Position numbers and translations under genes: made by a program. A stretch of DNA of 64,000 nucleotides from Granulimonas faecalis (GTDB lineage: Bacteria > Actinomycetota > Coriobacteriia > Coriobacteriales > Atopobiaceae): NCBI RefSeq assembly GCF_022834715.1, contig NZ_BQKC01000002.1, forward strand, positions 1 to 64,000. Reading direction: 5' to 3'. Numbering within the stretch: the stretch's first letter is position 1; every line of letters begins with the position of its first letter. Shown one piece after another: positions 35,543 to 43,801 of the stretch. Below the pieces are notes generated by a model. That model was not told the DNA's origin and ran no database searches. It was given only the letters and a program-made list of their open reading frames with translations.

Positions 35543-37261
35543 CTACTCGGGGTCCTCGGAGTCCTTCTTGGCGCGGGCGAGCTTGACGCCGGACACGGCG
35601 ATGAGCACGCCGCCGGCCAGGATGCCGCCCGCGATGCCGGCCATACCGGTGACGGGCATCTGGGGGCCGGACAGGTTGACGACGGTGGCGACCACGGTGG
35701 CGTCGTCGACGGTGAAGGTGGCGGCGTTGGAGGGGTCGGCCGTCTCGGTGGCCGAGATGGCCGTGATCTCGTCACCCTCGGCGGAGACGGTGGCGGCGAT
35801 CTTGAACTTGATCGGGTCGATGGCCTTGTGGCCGGCGGGGACGGTGGTCTCGGTCAGGGTGTACTCCACGCCCGAGTCGAGGCCGGTGAAGGTGAAGGTG
35901 CCGTCGTCGGCCGCGGTGATGTCCTTGCCGATGACGGTGCCGTCGGCCTCGGTCAGGGTGAACTTGGCGCCCTTCAGGGCCTCGGCGTCCCCATCCACCT
36001 TGTCGACCTTGAGGCTGTAGCTGTAGAGCTTGGCCTGGTCCTCGGCGGTCTTGTTGGTCTCCCCGCCCATGAAGCCGTAGGTGTAGGGCTTGTAGGTGGC
36101 GTAGGCGGTGCTGACGAGCGGGTCGGCCAGGGAGGTGCGGGAGCCGAGGAGGGCGTCGAGGTTGCCCTCGGCGCCGTCGATGATGCGGGAGCCGTTGTAG
36201 ACGTACTCGATGTGGTAGCCGCCCATCTCGGAGGGGGTGACGCCGGCGTCGGCGAGGACCTTCCTCACGTCGCCGAAGTCGAGGACCATCTCGTCGCCGA
36301 CCCCGTCGACGGCGTTGAGGATGCTGATGTTGTCACTCGAGAACTGGATCGGGACGGTCTTGGACCCGTCCTCGTTGACGAGCGTGGCGCTGACCCAGCT
36401 CTCCTTGGCGTTGGGGCCGAACTTGAGCCCCGAGCCCAGGGTGCTGTGGACGGTGACCGGGTAGGAGTCCATGTCGCCCATGATGTCGGGGAGGGACACC
36501 TCGACCTTGTAGCGGACGTCCTTGACGTTGGCGATGTCGCCCGCGTTGTGGATGTCGAAGTCGGAGACCTTGGTGAACTCCTTGTCCCAGTCCTCGCGGC
36601 CGTCGGGGTCGTGGGCGAAGTTGTCGGCCACGGTCTTGACGAGGACGGGGACCTCGGTCTTGGTGGCAACGGTGGTGTCGCCGGCGACGGGGGTCAGCAC
36701 GGCCTGGGTGCCGGACTCGCCCACCTTGCCCCACACGCTGCTGGGGTCGGAGACGATCAGGTAGTAGCCGTCGGAGGGGGCGGTCAGGGTCGCGGTGCCG
36801 GACTGGCCGGCCGCGGTGCCCACCACGTAGGAACCCGTGGAGGAGGCGAGCGGGGTGTAGTTCTCCCCGCCGACGTTGCCGGCGGCGACGGAGTTGGCGA
36901 ACGCCTGCATCTCGTCCTCGGAGAGGGAGGCGATGCCGTCCGCGAGCTGCTGGTCCGTGGCGGTCTCCCACTTCGGGTCGTGGGCGTAGGTGTTGAGCGT
37001 GTTGCGCAGGACCTTAGCCACGGCCTCGTCGGAGACCTTGGCGTCGCCCATGTGGAGCCTGCCCTCGGCGTCGGTGGTGAAGGTGCCGTCGAAGAGCTTG
37101 ATCAGCTTGTAGGTGTGGGTCTGGGCGGAGGTGACGGTCACGGTGTGGTCGCCCTCGGCCGCGAGGGCCTGGACGGCCGGGGCGCAGACGCCGCCGACGA
37201 GGGACAGGGACAGGCCCGCGACGCAGGCGGCACGGGCGATCTTGGACTTGGGGCTGAACAT
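35543..37261 (-). CDS. Major pilin, isopeptide-forming (SpaA-like) with MPVTG sorting signal
   Basis: 572 residues. Signal peptide at about 7-35. Domain order resembles SpaA/FimA-type backbone pilins: N-terminal domain, central isopeptide D2-like domain, and a Cna-B domain near the end with the E-box YTLTETTVPAGH. A candidate pilin lysine is in VPVLVKTV. The sorting signal is QMPVTG, followed by a hydrophobic helix and a charged tail (KLARAKKDSEDPE). The ATG at 37261 has AGAAGGAG. The adjacent class C sortase would polymerise it into a covalent fibre. Function firm by family; the host contact made is unknown. Confidence 0.9.
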   Translation of the reverse strand: MFSPKSKIARAACVAGLSLSLVGGVCAPAVQALAAEGDHTVTVTSAQTHTYKLIKLFDGTFTTDAEGRLHMGDAKVSDEAVAKVLRNTLNTYAHDPKWETATDQQLADGIASLSEDEMQAFANSVAAGNVGGENYTPLASSTGSYVVGTAAGQSGTATLTAPSDGYYLIVSDPSSVWGKVGESGTQAVLTPVAGDTTVATKTEVPVLVKTVADNFAHDPDGREDWDKEFTKVSDFDIHNAGDIANVKDVRYKVEVSLPDIMGDMDSYPVTVHSTLGSGLKFGPNAKESWVSATLVNEDGSKTVPIQFSSDNISILNAVDGVGDEMVLDFGDVRKVLADAGVTPSEMGGYHIEYVYNGSRIIDGAEGNLDALLGSRTSLADPLVSTAYATYKPYTYGFMGGETNKTAEDQAKLYSYSLKVDKVDGDAEALKGAKFTLTEADGTVIGKDITAADDGTFTFTGLDSGVEYTLTETTVPAGHKAIDPIKFKIAATVSAEGDEITAISATETADPSNAATFTVDDATVVATVVNLSGPQMPVTGMAGIAGGILAGGVLIAVSGVKLARAKKDSEDPE

Positions 37262-37342
37262 GTGTCTCTCCTTCTCTCTGCCCCGGGTCTCCCGGGGCCT
37301 CTGTCTTCCTGGGGCTCCCCGGCCCCGTTCACGAGGGCGGCT

Positions 37343-38212
37343 CTAGGTCATAGGCCCTCCCCTCCCCTCGCAGCCGCCGCCCCGCCCCTTGCGGAGCGCC
37401 TTCGAGACCCTCCTCCCGGCGAAGACGCCGAGGAGGACGAGGATCGCCAGGAGCAGGACCCAGACGCGCGTGTCGTGGGCCATGGACTCCACGACGCCCA
37501 CGGAGCCGTCGAAGCCCGCGGGGACCTCGCAGCGCTCGCCATGGACCAAAAGGCGGTGGGAGTTGATGCCGTAGGGGGTGCAGGTGACGAGGGTCGCCCT
37601 GTCGGCGCCGGGCTCGATGGAGAGGCTCGAGAGGTCGTCGGGCTCCACCACCTCCGAGGAGGTGACCCGGTAGCACACCGTGCGGCCGAGGACCTTGAAG
37701 CCGAAGACGTCGCCTTCCTCGAGGCGGCGCAGGTCGTCGAAGGCGCGCATGCCCTCCATGCCGGAGTGGCCGGTGACCACGGCGTGGGTGGAGGGGCCGC
37801 CGACGGGCAGGGACGTGCCCTCCATGTGGCCGGCGCCGGCGGACAGCGACGCGTCGGAGGTGCCCCGGTACATCGGCATGACGAGGCCGATCGCGGGGAC
37901 CTTGACGTAGCCGAAGGCCGTGTCGTGGCCGTCCCTGGAGAGCTGGAGCCCGTAGGGGAGCACCTCTACGCCGTCTGCGCCCTTCCCCGCCAGCCGTGCG
38001 TTGTAGGCCTCGGCGTTGGCGAGGAGGGCCTCGTCGGCGCTGCAGTCGGCCTCCCTGTCGGCGAGGTCCATGGAGGCGGCCACGTCGGCCCTGCGGGCGG
38101 CGTCGACGGCCTCGACCAGGGGGAAGTAGGCCATGAGGGCGAGGCCGAGCGCCATGCCCAGGACGGGCATGATGCGGCCGAGGCGACGGCGCTTGTCGGA
38201 TCCCCTAGCCAC
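37343..38212 (-). CDS. Class C (pilus-assembly) sortase
   Basis: 289 residues from a GTG at 38212 behind AAGGG, overlapping the upstream stop by eight bases; a longer frame begins at 38251. One transmembrane helix lies near residue 20-40 and a second near 245-265, as in pilin sortases. The catalytic His is in VVTGHSG, the Cys in TLVTCTPYG and the Arg in HRLLVHGER, which are the expected residues and order. It links pilin lysines to sorting signals, here MPVTG and perhaps LKTG, at the outer face of the membrane. It lies between its two pilin genes. Confidence 0.9.
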   Translation of the reverse strand: MARGSDKRRRLGRIMPVLGMALGLALMAYFPLVEAVDAARRADVAASMDLADREADCSADEALLANAEAYNARLAGKGADGVEVLPYGLQLSRDGHDTAFGYVKVPAIGLVMPMYRGTSDASLSAGAGHMEGTSLPVGGPSTHAVVTGHSGMEGMRAFDDLRRLEEGDVFGFKVLGRTVCYRVTSSEVVEPDDLSSLSIEPGADRATLVTCTPYGINSHRLLVHGERCEVPAGFDGSVGVVESMAHDTRVWVLLLAILVLLGVFAGRRVSKALRKGRGGGCEGRGGPMT

Positions 38213-38903
38213 GGCGACCCTTGGAGGCGAACTTGGCGAAGAGGGCGACAAGGAGCGCGGTCAGAGCGACCGACGAGACGGCCGGGGCCCAAGTGATGTC
38301 GTCGTCACCGGTCTTGAGAATGTTGCCGAGCCTGATCGCACTAAGACTCTTGGTCTTGGGCATCTCGGGGTCAGCGAAATCGACCGAGACCGCGCTCTCC
38401 TTGGTCCTCGATGTCGCAACGTCTTCGGGATTCTCGGGATAGAAGGCGCATACGCAGTTCTCATAAGACCCGGGCCTCTCCCCCACCGCCGAATACGAGA
38501 TGGAGATCTCACCGTTTGACTCGACTCCGAACGCCTTGACGTCGTCGATGAGAACCGTCACGGACCCGTCGCTTCCGACGACCTCGAATCCGCTCTCGAC
38601 CTGCTTGCCGGACACCGAGACCTGGACCGAGGAGACATCGATCGCCAAGCCTGCATCAGGTTGGTCCAAGAGAGTCAACGGGTAGCGCTCAAAGGCATCG
38701 AGATTGCTAGGTGCGGTCACGCACACGGAGAAACGGACGGCCTCACCGGCGGTGGCGTACTCTCGGTCCACAGTTTTCACGACGGTCGGAACGACGACCT
38801 TCTCCGCAGTCGCAGCGGACGAGACCGCAGGACAGCCGATCGCCGTCGCGACGAGAAGGAGGAGACCGACGAGAAGGTGCCTGGTGCGAGGACGGGCCGC
38901 CAT
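38205..38903 (-). CDS. Minor pilin or pilus base subunit with variant sorting signal
   Basis: 232 residues. Signal peptide (about 8-32, ending VSSAATA), a VVVPTVVKTV segment that mirrors the pilin-lysine region of the major pilin, a beta-rich body, then LKTGD, a hydrophobic helix (about 205-225) and KGRRG. The LKTGD sequence sits exactly where LPXTG would. The ATG at 38903 has a GGAG site; the frame could extend to 38966, but that part lies in the leader. Being first in the operon and small, it resembles basal pilins that anchor the fibre. Confidence 0.75.
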   Translation of the reverse strand: MAARPRTRHLLVGLLLLVATAIGCPAVSSAATAEKVVVPTVVKTVDREYATAGEAVRFSVCVTAPSNLDAFERYPLTLLDQPDAGLAIDVSSVQVSVSGKQVESGFEVVGSDGSVTVLIDDVKAFGVESNGEISISYSAVGERPGSYENCVCAFYPENPEDVATSRTKESAVSVDFADPEMPKTKSLSAIRLGNILKTGDDDITWAPAVSSVALTALLVALFAKFASKGRRG

Positions 38904-39021
38904 GGGACTCCAAACATGCAGCCGGTCAACCCATTCGGATGACTGACCGGTGATTTCAGGTCCCATTCACGATATTGACTAAGACTGCGCCAATCGGCGA
39001 TGCCTGCTGTGCAAACGTGCC

Positions 39022-39073
39022 TCTACCTGCTGTTTTATGGTCGGTCATCCCAGGGTTGCAGACAGACGGGACG
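39022..39073 (-). promoter_or_regulatory. Shared promoter element, copy e, ahead of the pilus operon
   Basis: The minus strand reads CGTCCCGTCTGTC (39073-39061) and then CATAAAACAGCAGGTAGA (39039-39022). The second block equals copy a at 16 of 18 positions, and the spacing (34 versus 33 bases) is nearly the same. The pilin start is 158 bases from the first block. It abuts the terminator hairpin of the gene upstream. Confidence 0.6.
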
Positions 39074-39108
39074 AGGGGTGTCCATCTAGACCAGATGGAC
39101 ACCCCTCG
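39072..39108. terminator. Perfect 16-bp hairpin, probable terminator
   Basis: CGAGGGGTGTCCATCT, a five-base loop and its exact complement lie 80 bases after the stop of the leftward gene at 39188. There is no U-tract, and the left arm merges into promoter element e. It may insulate the two leftward units. Confidence 0.6.
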
Positions 39109-39187
39109 TAGGAGAGCCTGAATGTGGTTCACCCCGCGACCGAAACCATAGGCAACCTTGCCTTGCCCTTGGAAACCGGTCCCTCCC

Positions 39188-40111
39188 CTATTCCGTACGG
39201 GAGGTCTCATCGACCTCATAGGTGGGGTTCTCATCCAAGACCTTCTGCTTGGAGCTCTCGATCAAGGCATGGAACCGAGCAGGGAGAAGCCTGGTGGTAA
39301 GAGGGGCAGCCCCAATATCATCCACCACACTCTTTATCTGACCGAAGCAGATGGCATAGCGCTCGATGCGATCGTGGAGGTACCGGACCTCATTCTGGGA
39401 GAATCGGAGGTTCTCCTCTCCCCTCTTCCTCTCATCACCGAGCTCCTGCTTCAGAGAGGCGATTTCGTCGTCCTTCTCCTTGATCCTGTCCCTGAGCTCC
39501 TGGATCAACTCGGGAAGATAATCCCGGGCGGGCTGAGAGGAGAACGCTCGCCCCCCGTCCTGTGCCCCCGGCTGCCCCGTATCCCCAAGGTCACCGCCCG
39601 TAGGACCCGCCTCCTTGGCAGGCTCTGCCCCATCGCCGTCCAGACCTGAGGAGACGGAGACGAAGTCGACGTCCTCGGCCTCGTCGTCGGGACCGAAATG
39701 CCCGATCAGGCTGTCCCTGGCGACGGCATCGAGGTAGATGGACTCCCGACCGAAGCTCATGAAGCTCCATTTGACCCAGTGGCCGTTGTTGATGGGCCTT
39801 TTGATGAACTGCAGAGCGGTGGTGTATTTGAGGTCAAGTTGCTCCTGGACGAGCTTGAAGGGATATGGGAAGCGGTGGATCTTCTTAATCTCGGCGGCGC
39901 CATCGGCCGTAAGGAAGTAGTCTCCGTCCCTCTGGAGGCTGTTCAGCTCCACAAGCCGCGTCTTCTCGGTGCCGATCGTCGAGAAGAACTCGTCGACGGT
40001 CTCGCCATAGGAATCTATGAGCAGATTCTTCAGAGAGACTATGTACTGGTCCTTGCTCACGACGACCCCTTTACGTTCATAGCGACCCAGCAGGTTCCTA
40101 GTTACTGCCAT
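39188..40111 (-). CDS. Putative DNA-binding maintenance protein with C-terminal coiled coil
   Basis: 307 residues. The first 135 residues are compact and basic/aromatic (RNLLGRYERKG, then FPYPFKLVQEQLDLKYTTA), compatible with a winged-helix DNA-binding domain. A Gly/Asp-rich linker follows, then a coiled coil (about 195-240; ELIQELRDRIKEKDDEIASLKQELG) and a helical end. Its start (ATG 40111) is immediately beside the field of GTGAGTTCA sites, with one inverted pair ten bases upstream, so autoregulation and binding to that field are likely. Candidates are a replication co-factor, a centromere protein or a copy-control regulator. No close family recognised; no clear ribosome-binding site. Confidence 0.6.
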   Translation of the reverse strand: MAVTRNLLGRYERKGVVVSKDQYIVSLKNLLIDSYGETVDEFFSTIGTEKTRLVELNSLQRDGDYFLTADGAAEIKKIHRFPYPFKLVQEQLDLKYTTALQFIKRPINNGHWVKWSFMSFGRESIYLDAVARDSLIGHFGPDDEAEDVDFVSVSSGLDGDGAEPAKEAGPTGGDLGDTGQPGAQDGGRAFSSQPARDYLPELIQELRDRIKEKDDEIASLKQELGDERKRGEENLRFSQNEVRYLHDRIERYAICFGQIKSVVDDIGAAPLTTRLLPARFHALIESSKQKVLDENPTYEVDETSRTE

Positions 40112-40120
40112 TATGGACTA

Positions 40121-40990
40121 TGAACTTGTGAGTTCAAGTGGTAGTGCATATGTACCAGCATGTGAACTCAACTTGAGTCCACCTTGCAGTTCCAACTACA
40201 CATGCTGTCACGGAGACTACTCGACCAGATACCATCATGGGTTAGGTATTACGTGAGCTCAGAGTTGGTTTTACTGTCATCTTGCCATCCATCTGCACTC
40301 AATGTGAACTCATAGGTGCATCGATGTATGAATCCATGAGTTCACAGTCCATGGACTATTCGATGCTGTGAGTTCAGAATGCACTTTGAGGTCAATACAC
40401 CGTCACTTCTTGAGTTCAGAATGAACTCCCAGAATCACCCCATAATGTGACAATCAGAACCCGTGAGTTCAGATGCACTCTTCCCTTTTGACAACGCAAA
40501 GCGTCTACTATACGTTTTCCCAGCTACATATCGATAGGCTGGATGCATGCTTCATTATGGTTCTCTCAGTTCATGCGCCTGTGAGCTCAAAGTGAACTCA
40601 CAGGCGCATGAACCCTGGTCCCTTGTGCAACGGAAAAGCAAACCCAAAAACTCAGATTGAGCTCATAGCCAGACAACCAGCGAAACCCTGTGAGTTCATA
40701 TCGAGTGCAAACTGCACTCGTGAGAGTGAACCGTATGCTGGAGCTACCCGGACAAGATCGCCATAGACAGCCATCTAGCAGGCGCTACTTCAAGGACGGG
40801 TGCTTAAGCATGGACTTTTGAAATTCGACTCGGGAAAAACGGAGGGCTAGTTCCTTGAACTCAGAGAAACGCCTTTCTATGTGGGAGTGAGTTGACAGTG
40901 AACTCCCAAGTTCGTAGATAGTGCATCGCGAACTCTTGGCTTCATCGTCGTCGGAGTCTGCGAACTCAGGGGCCCCGAGCGAAAGACCGA
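40121..40990. repeat. Field of GTGAGTTCA / TGAACTCAC sites in a low-GC non-coding region
   Basis: At least a dozen copies of TGAGTTCA or its complement occur in both orientations, for example 40121-40136 (TGAACT-4-AGTTCA), 40161-40170, 40303-40312, 40334-40343, 40368-40376, 40410-40428, 40463-40471, 40580-40601, 40690-40698 and 40888-40903. The base composition drops sharply compared with the genes. No reading frame has coding character. This pattern suggests a protein-loading site such as a centromere or replication control region. Further copies lie at 41972-42000 and 43849-43900. Confidence 0.6.
40570..40612. repeat. 43-base palindrome inside the repeat field
   Basis: A 20-base arm, a three-base centre (AAG) and an inverted arm match at 19 of 20 positions. 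Each arm holds one TGAGNTCA site at its inner end and TTCATGCGCC at its outer end. It could form a cruciform or a strong paired binding site. Confidence 0.7.
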
Positions 40991-40999
40991 CAACCTGGA

Positions 41000-41760
41000 C
41001 ACAGCGGCCGACCCGTCGCAGGCAGGCGCCTCGGACGGGCCGCGGGCAGAGAAAGCTGTCTTCCCATGGCACCCGACGGAGGGGTGGGGGAGTGGTCGAG
41101 GAGCCCCAGGCTCCGAAGCCTTGGCCCGGTGATCTCCAGGACCCGTACCCCGGCAGGAAGACCTATCCACCGAAGCCAACGCACTGGACACCCCGAGACA
41201 CACCCGAAATCGCCTCGAACAGGCCCCCTCGCAACCTGGACTTTGGGCGAGACCCCACCACAGGCCTAGGTGAGGCGCCTCAGGTCGACCGGGGGAGGGC
41301 TCGACGGGCCTACAGGGCCACTGCCAAGGCCCTTCGAGCCACCGAAGAGGACAGGACGGCAGGGAAGGGCCCCACCAATCTACGGCTTGACATAACGACT
41401 GGTAGCAGAGATCCCCATCATGGCGGACCCCACCTCGATGGAGACGCAAGGTGCGAAGCGACCAAAGACGCTCGAACGGTATAGGAGACAGAGCCAGGCC
41501 TTCGAAGGCCGGAGAAGGCGGGTGAGAGCGATCCGCACGGCTCCAAACGAATCCGGTGGCCGAAGGAAGAGGTCGACGGACCATCAACGATCCCTCCCGT
41601 GGCACCAGCCACGGGAGGGTAAGGGAGTGGGGAGGGTGAGGACAGTCTTCCCGAAGCCTCTTCCTCACCCTCACCCTCCAGCACTGCCGTGAGTGGTGAG
41701 AAGGCCGGGTCCACCCCAGGCATACAGTCCAGGCTGATTCCCGCCCTTAGGTTGGCTCCT
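41000..41760. other. Non-coding stretch without a recognised gene
   Basis: Open frames here on both strands (for example leftward 40877-41674) have no start signals, biased composition or recognisable domains. The only structure I see is an 11-bp hairpin at 41592-41619 (CCCTCCCGTGG, six-base loop, CCACGGGAGGG) without a U-tract. Together with its flanks it makes a 2-kb gene-free zone between the putative DNA-binding protein and parR. Confidence 0.5.
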
Positions 41761-41763
41761 GTT

Positions 41764-41815
41764 CCTGTTAGCCTGTTGGCCTATTTGGCTGTCAGGATAA
41801 CAGGCTTACAGGATT
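41764..41815. repeat. 8-bp-phased array, possible centromere part 1
   Basis: Successive octamers TGTTAGCC, TGTTGGCC, TATTTGGC, TGTCAGGA, TAACAGGC and TTACAGGA share the TnTTnGCC pattern or its complement. It lies 310 bases before parR. Phased short repeats upstream of a ribbon-helix-helix gene are typical of parC sites. Confidence 0.45.
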
Positions 41816-41971
41816 TGTGGCCTTGGAACGAGTCGTAGGGGAGTGCGGCACCCGAAGAGATCCGCTGCATCGACTTCCGCCACTTTCACTGCATCATTTT
41901 GCTGTTTTTACCGGATTCAGTATTTTACATCTGTGTTTCTACAGCTTCATAGCTGCCGTCACACCATCTGT

Positions 41972-42000
41972 TTCTCCGAGTTCATCTTGAACTCGGAGAA
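41972..42000. repeat. 13-bp inverted repeat built from the GAGTTCA site
   Basis: TTCTCCGAGTTCA, TCT, TGAACTCGGAGAA: a perfect palindrome carrying the same core as the field at 40.1-41.0 kb, so probably another site for the same protein, 125 bases upstream of parR. Confidence 0.6.
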
Positions 42001-42031
42001 ACGTCCGTCGAAGTTCGTCGATTCGCCTGGA

Positions 42032-42085
42032 TTAGCTTCTGTTAGTCTATTAGCCTATCAGTCTGATAGACTAGTCAGGGAGTTT
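42032..42085. repeat. 8-bp-phased array, possible centromere part 2 (parC)
   Basis: The units TTAGTCTA, TTAGCCTA, TCAGTCTG, ATAGACTA follow one another without gaps, flanked by related sequence (TTAGCTTC, GTCAGGGA). The array ends about 40 bases before parR. ParR dimers of ribbon-helix-helix type load on such tandem repeats, and the same repeats usually repress the par promoter. Confidence 0.5.
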
Positions 42086-42125
42086 TCATTCAGCCTGGCT
42101 TTGCAGATCGGGAGGGGAGGTGACC

Positions 42126-42491
42126 ATGGCCACAATCACCATTTGGGTCCCGGAGGGCGAGCAGGAGGACACGACCTGGGAGTGGATCGAGAACCAAAGG
42201 AACCTCTCCCAGTCGATCAGGCTCCTCATCTCGGACCGGATAGAGGAGTCCGGCACGGCCGACATCTCTCCCGCCCCCCAGCGGAACACGCGAAGGCACC
42301 GCAGGGGAAGCACGAAGAGCGGCGGAGAAGGGGAGGGGAGCGCCCCCGCAAGCCCCACCGAGAGCAACCCGACCCACGGAACCCCGGGCAGCAACGCTGC
42401 AGAGACGACCGAGAAGGCGGCTGCCAAACCCGCGCAAACCGGCATCTCGGACCTCTTGGGAGACATGGGCTTCTCATCGGCCCTGAGCTAG
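42126..42491 (+). CDS. parR: ParR-like ribbon-helix-helix centromere-binding adaptor
   Basis: 121 residues. The N-terminal 45 residues (ITIWVPEGEQEDTTWEWI, then NLSQSIRLLISDRIEE) have the strand-helix-helix pattern of ribbon-helix-helix proteins. The rest is Ser/Pro/Glu-rich and disordered, ending in a hydrophobic patch (ISDLLGDMGFSSAL) that may contact the actin-like partner. The ATG at 42126 follows AGGGGAGG; a GTG two codons earlier is less well spaced. It precedes the actin gene by 34 bp. The order adaptor-then-filament is the reverse of classical parMR but like tubRZ. Confidence 0.7.
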   Translation: MATITIWVPEGEQEDTTWEWIENQRNLSQSIRLLISDRIEESGTADISPAPQRNTRRHRRGSTKSGGEGEGSAPASPTESNPTHGTPGSNAAETTEKAAAKPAQTGISDLLGDMGFSSALS

Positions 42492-42525
42492 ACCAACTCG
42501 ACATCAAAGGCAGAGAGGACATACT

Positions 42526-43746
42526 TTGGCGACCAGTAAGAAGCAGGGAAACACCTATTCCGTGACCGCCGGCCTCGACATCGGCAACGGCTATACCAAG
42601 GGCCGCGTCGACGTCGGCGGCACCGTCTACCCCGTGGACATCCCGAGTGCGATGGCCTACACCTCGGCCGCGCGCCTCGCTCAGCCGGTCTCCGAGGAGT
42701 CCCTCAGCGACCTTGCGAACTCCCTGGATGCGACGGTCCTTTCCCCGGCCATCCCCTCCGTCGACCGGGGCCGGGTCCTGTTCGGCAAGCGTGCCATCAC
42801 GAGCAAGTGGGACGAGATCCAGTTCCAAATCGACAGCCCCGTACCCAAGAGCCGCGAGTCCCTCTCGGTGATGCTCATCCTCGACGCGATCGTCAGCCAG
42901 GTCATCGCCGTCGCCGGCTTCAAGGGAACGCTTCCGACCGACATCGAGGTCGACGCCAAGCTGGCCCTCGCCCTGCCCATCGACGACTACCTCGGGCACC
43001 ACACCGAGTACCGCGAGTCGCTGATGCGTGAGCCCCACCGCGTCATCGTCCATAACTTCGGCACCGACGTGGAGGTAAAGACCACCTTCTCCGACGTGGT
43101 CGTCGTCGCGGAGGGCGTGGCGGCCCTCGCGGCGCTGAAGAACCGTGGCGAGGACTTCCTGGACAAGGTCGTCTCGTTCGAGAGGGCCTCTGGGGCCACG
43201 TTCGACGCGGCCTACACGGGGGAGGCCCTCGCCGCGGCACAGAACATCGTCGGTATCGACATCGGCGAGGGGACGACCAACTTCGCCGTCTTCACCAACG
43301 GAACCATCGACACGGACAACTCCAAATCCATCAACCGAGGGTTCGGAACGATCCTCGACGAGGTCCTCGACCTGCTTCGTCAGACGGACAGCGGTATTCC
43401 CGCAGATTCCCGCGGCGCGCTAGAGAAGATCCTTCTCAGCGAGCCCACGCTCCCGAAGCAGCAGAGAATCAAGGCCCGCGTGGAGAAAGAGCTTCAAAAG
43501 GTGATCCCGACCTTCGTCAACCGGGTCACCAAGACCTTCTCCAACGTCTGGCGCAGCGTCGGTGCCCAGGTGGAGGTGGTCTACATCTACGGCGGGGGAG
43601 CGAGCTTCGTCCGGGACGCCTTGGTCCCGAGGATCTCCCAGGCGACCGAGTCCGACGGGATGGAGACCCCGGTCATCTGCCTCGACTCCTCCTACTCACG
43701 CGTCCTGAACGCGGACGGCCTCTTCCGAGCCGCAAAGAACCTCTAG
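42526..43746 (+). CDS. parM: ParM-like actin ATPase for plasmid segregation
   Basis: 406 residues from a TTG at 42526 behind AGAGAGGA; the preceding frame offers no ATG in a better place. Actin-fold signatures are visible: phosphate 1 (TAGLDIGNGYTKGR, about 14-27), phosphate 2 (VGIDIGEGTTNFAVF, about 242-256) and the adenosine motif (YIYGGGASF, about 349-357). The protein would polymerise with ATP and push plasmid copies apart via ParR bound to the upstream repeats. A strong terminator follows. Family assignment firm; which ParM/Alp subgroup cannot be told by eye. Confidence 0.85.
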   Translation: MATSKKQGNTYSVTAGLDIGNGYTKGRVDVGGTVYPVDIPSAMAYTSAARLAQPVSEESLSDLANSLDATVLSPAIPSVDRGRVLFGKRAITSKWDEIQFQIDSPVPKSRESLSVMLILDAIVSQVIAVAGFKGTLPTDIEVDAKLALALPIDDYLGHHTEYRESLMREPHRVIVHNFGTDVEVKTTFSDVVVVAEGVAALAALKNRGEDFLDKVVSFERASGATFDAAYTGEALAAAQNIVGIDIGEGTTNFAVFTNGTIDTDNSKSINRGFGTILDEVLDLLRQTDSGIPADSRGALEKILLSEPTLPKQQRIKARVEKELQKVIPTFVNRVTKTFSNVWRSVGAQVEVVYIYGGGASFVRDALVPRISQATESDGMETPVICLDSSYSRVLNADGLFRAAKNL

Positions 43747-43767
43747 CCCCGAGGCAGCTCTTAGGCG

Positions 43768-43801
43768 AAAGGCCCCCGGACTTCGGTCCGGGGGCCTTTT
43801 C
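43768..43801 (+). terminator. Rho-independent terminator of parRM
   Basis: AAAGGCCCCCGGAC, TTCG tetraloop, GTCCGGGGGCCTTTT: a 14-bp stem with a T-run, 22 bases after the parM stop. Confidence 0.95.

Noticed and set aside
40121-40990. CRISPR array
   Set aside because: The repeats are only 8-10 bases, in both orientations and with irregular spacing; no cas gene is near.
40877-41674. Leftward 265-codon frame in the gene-free zone
   Set aside because: No ribosome-binding site, biased Pro/Ser/Arg/Gly composition, and no neighbouring operon structure.
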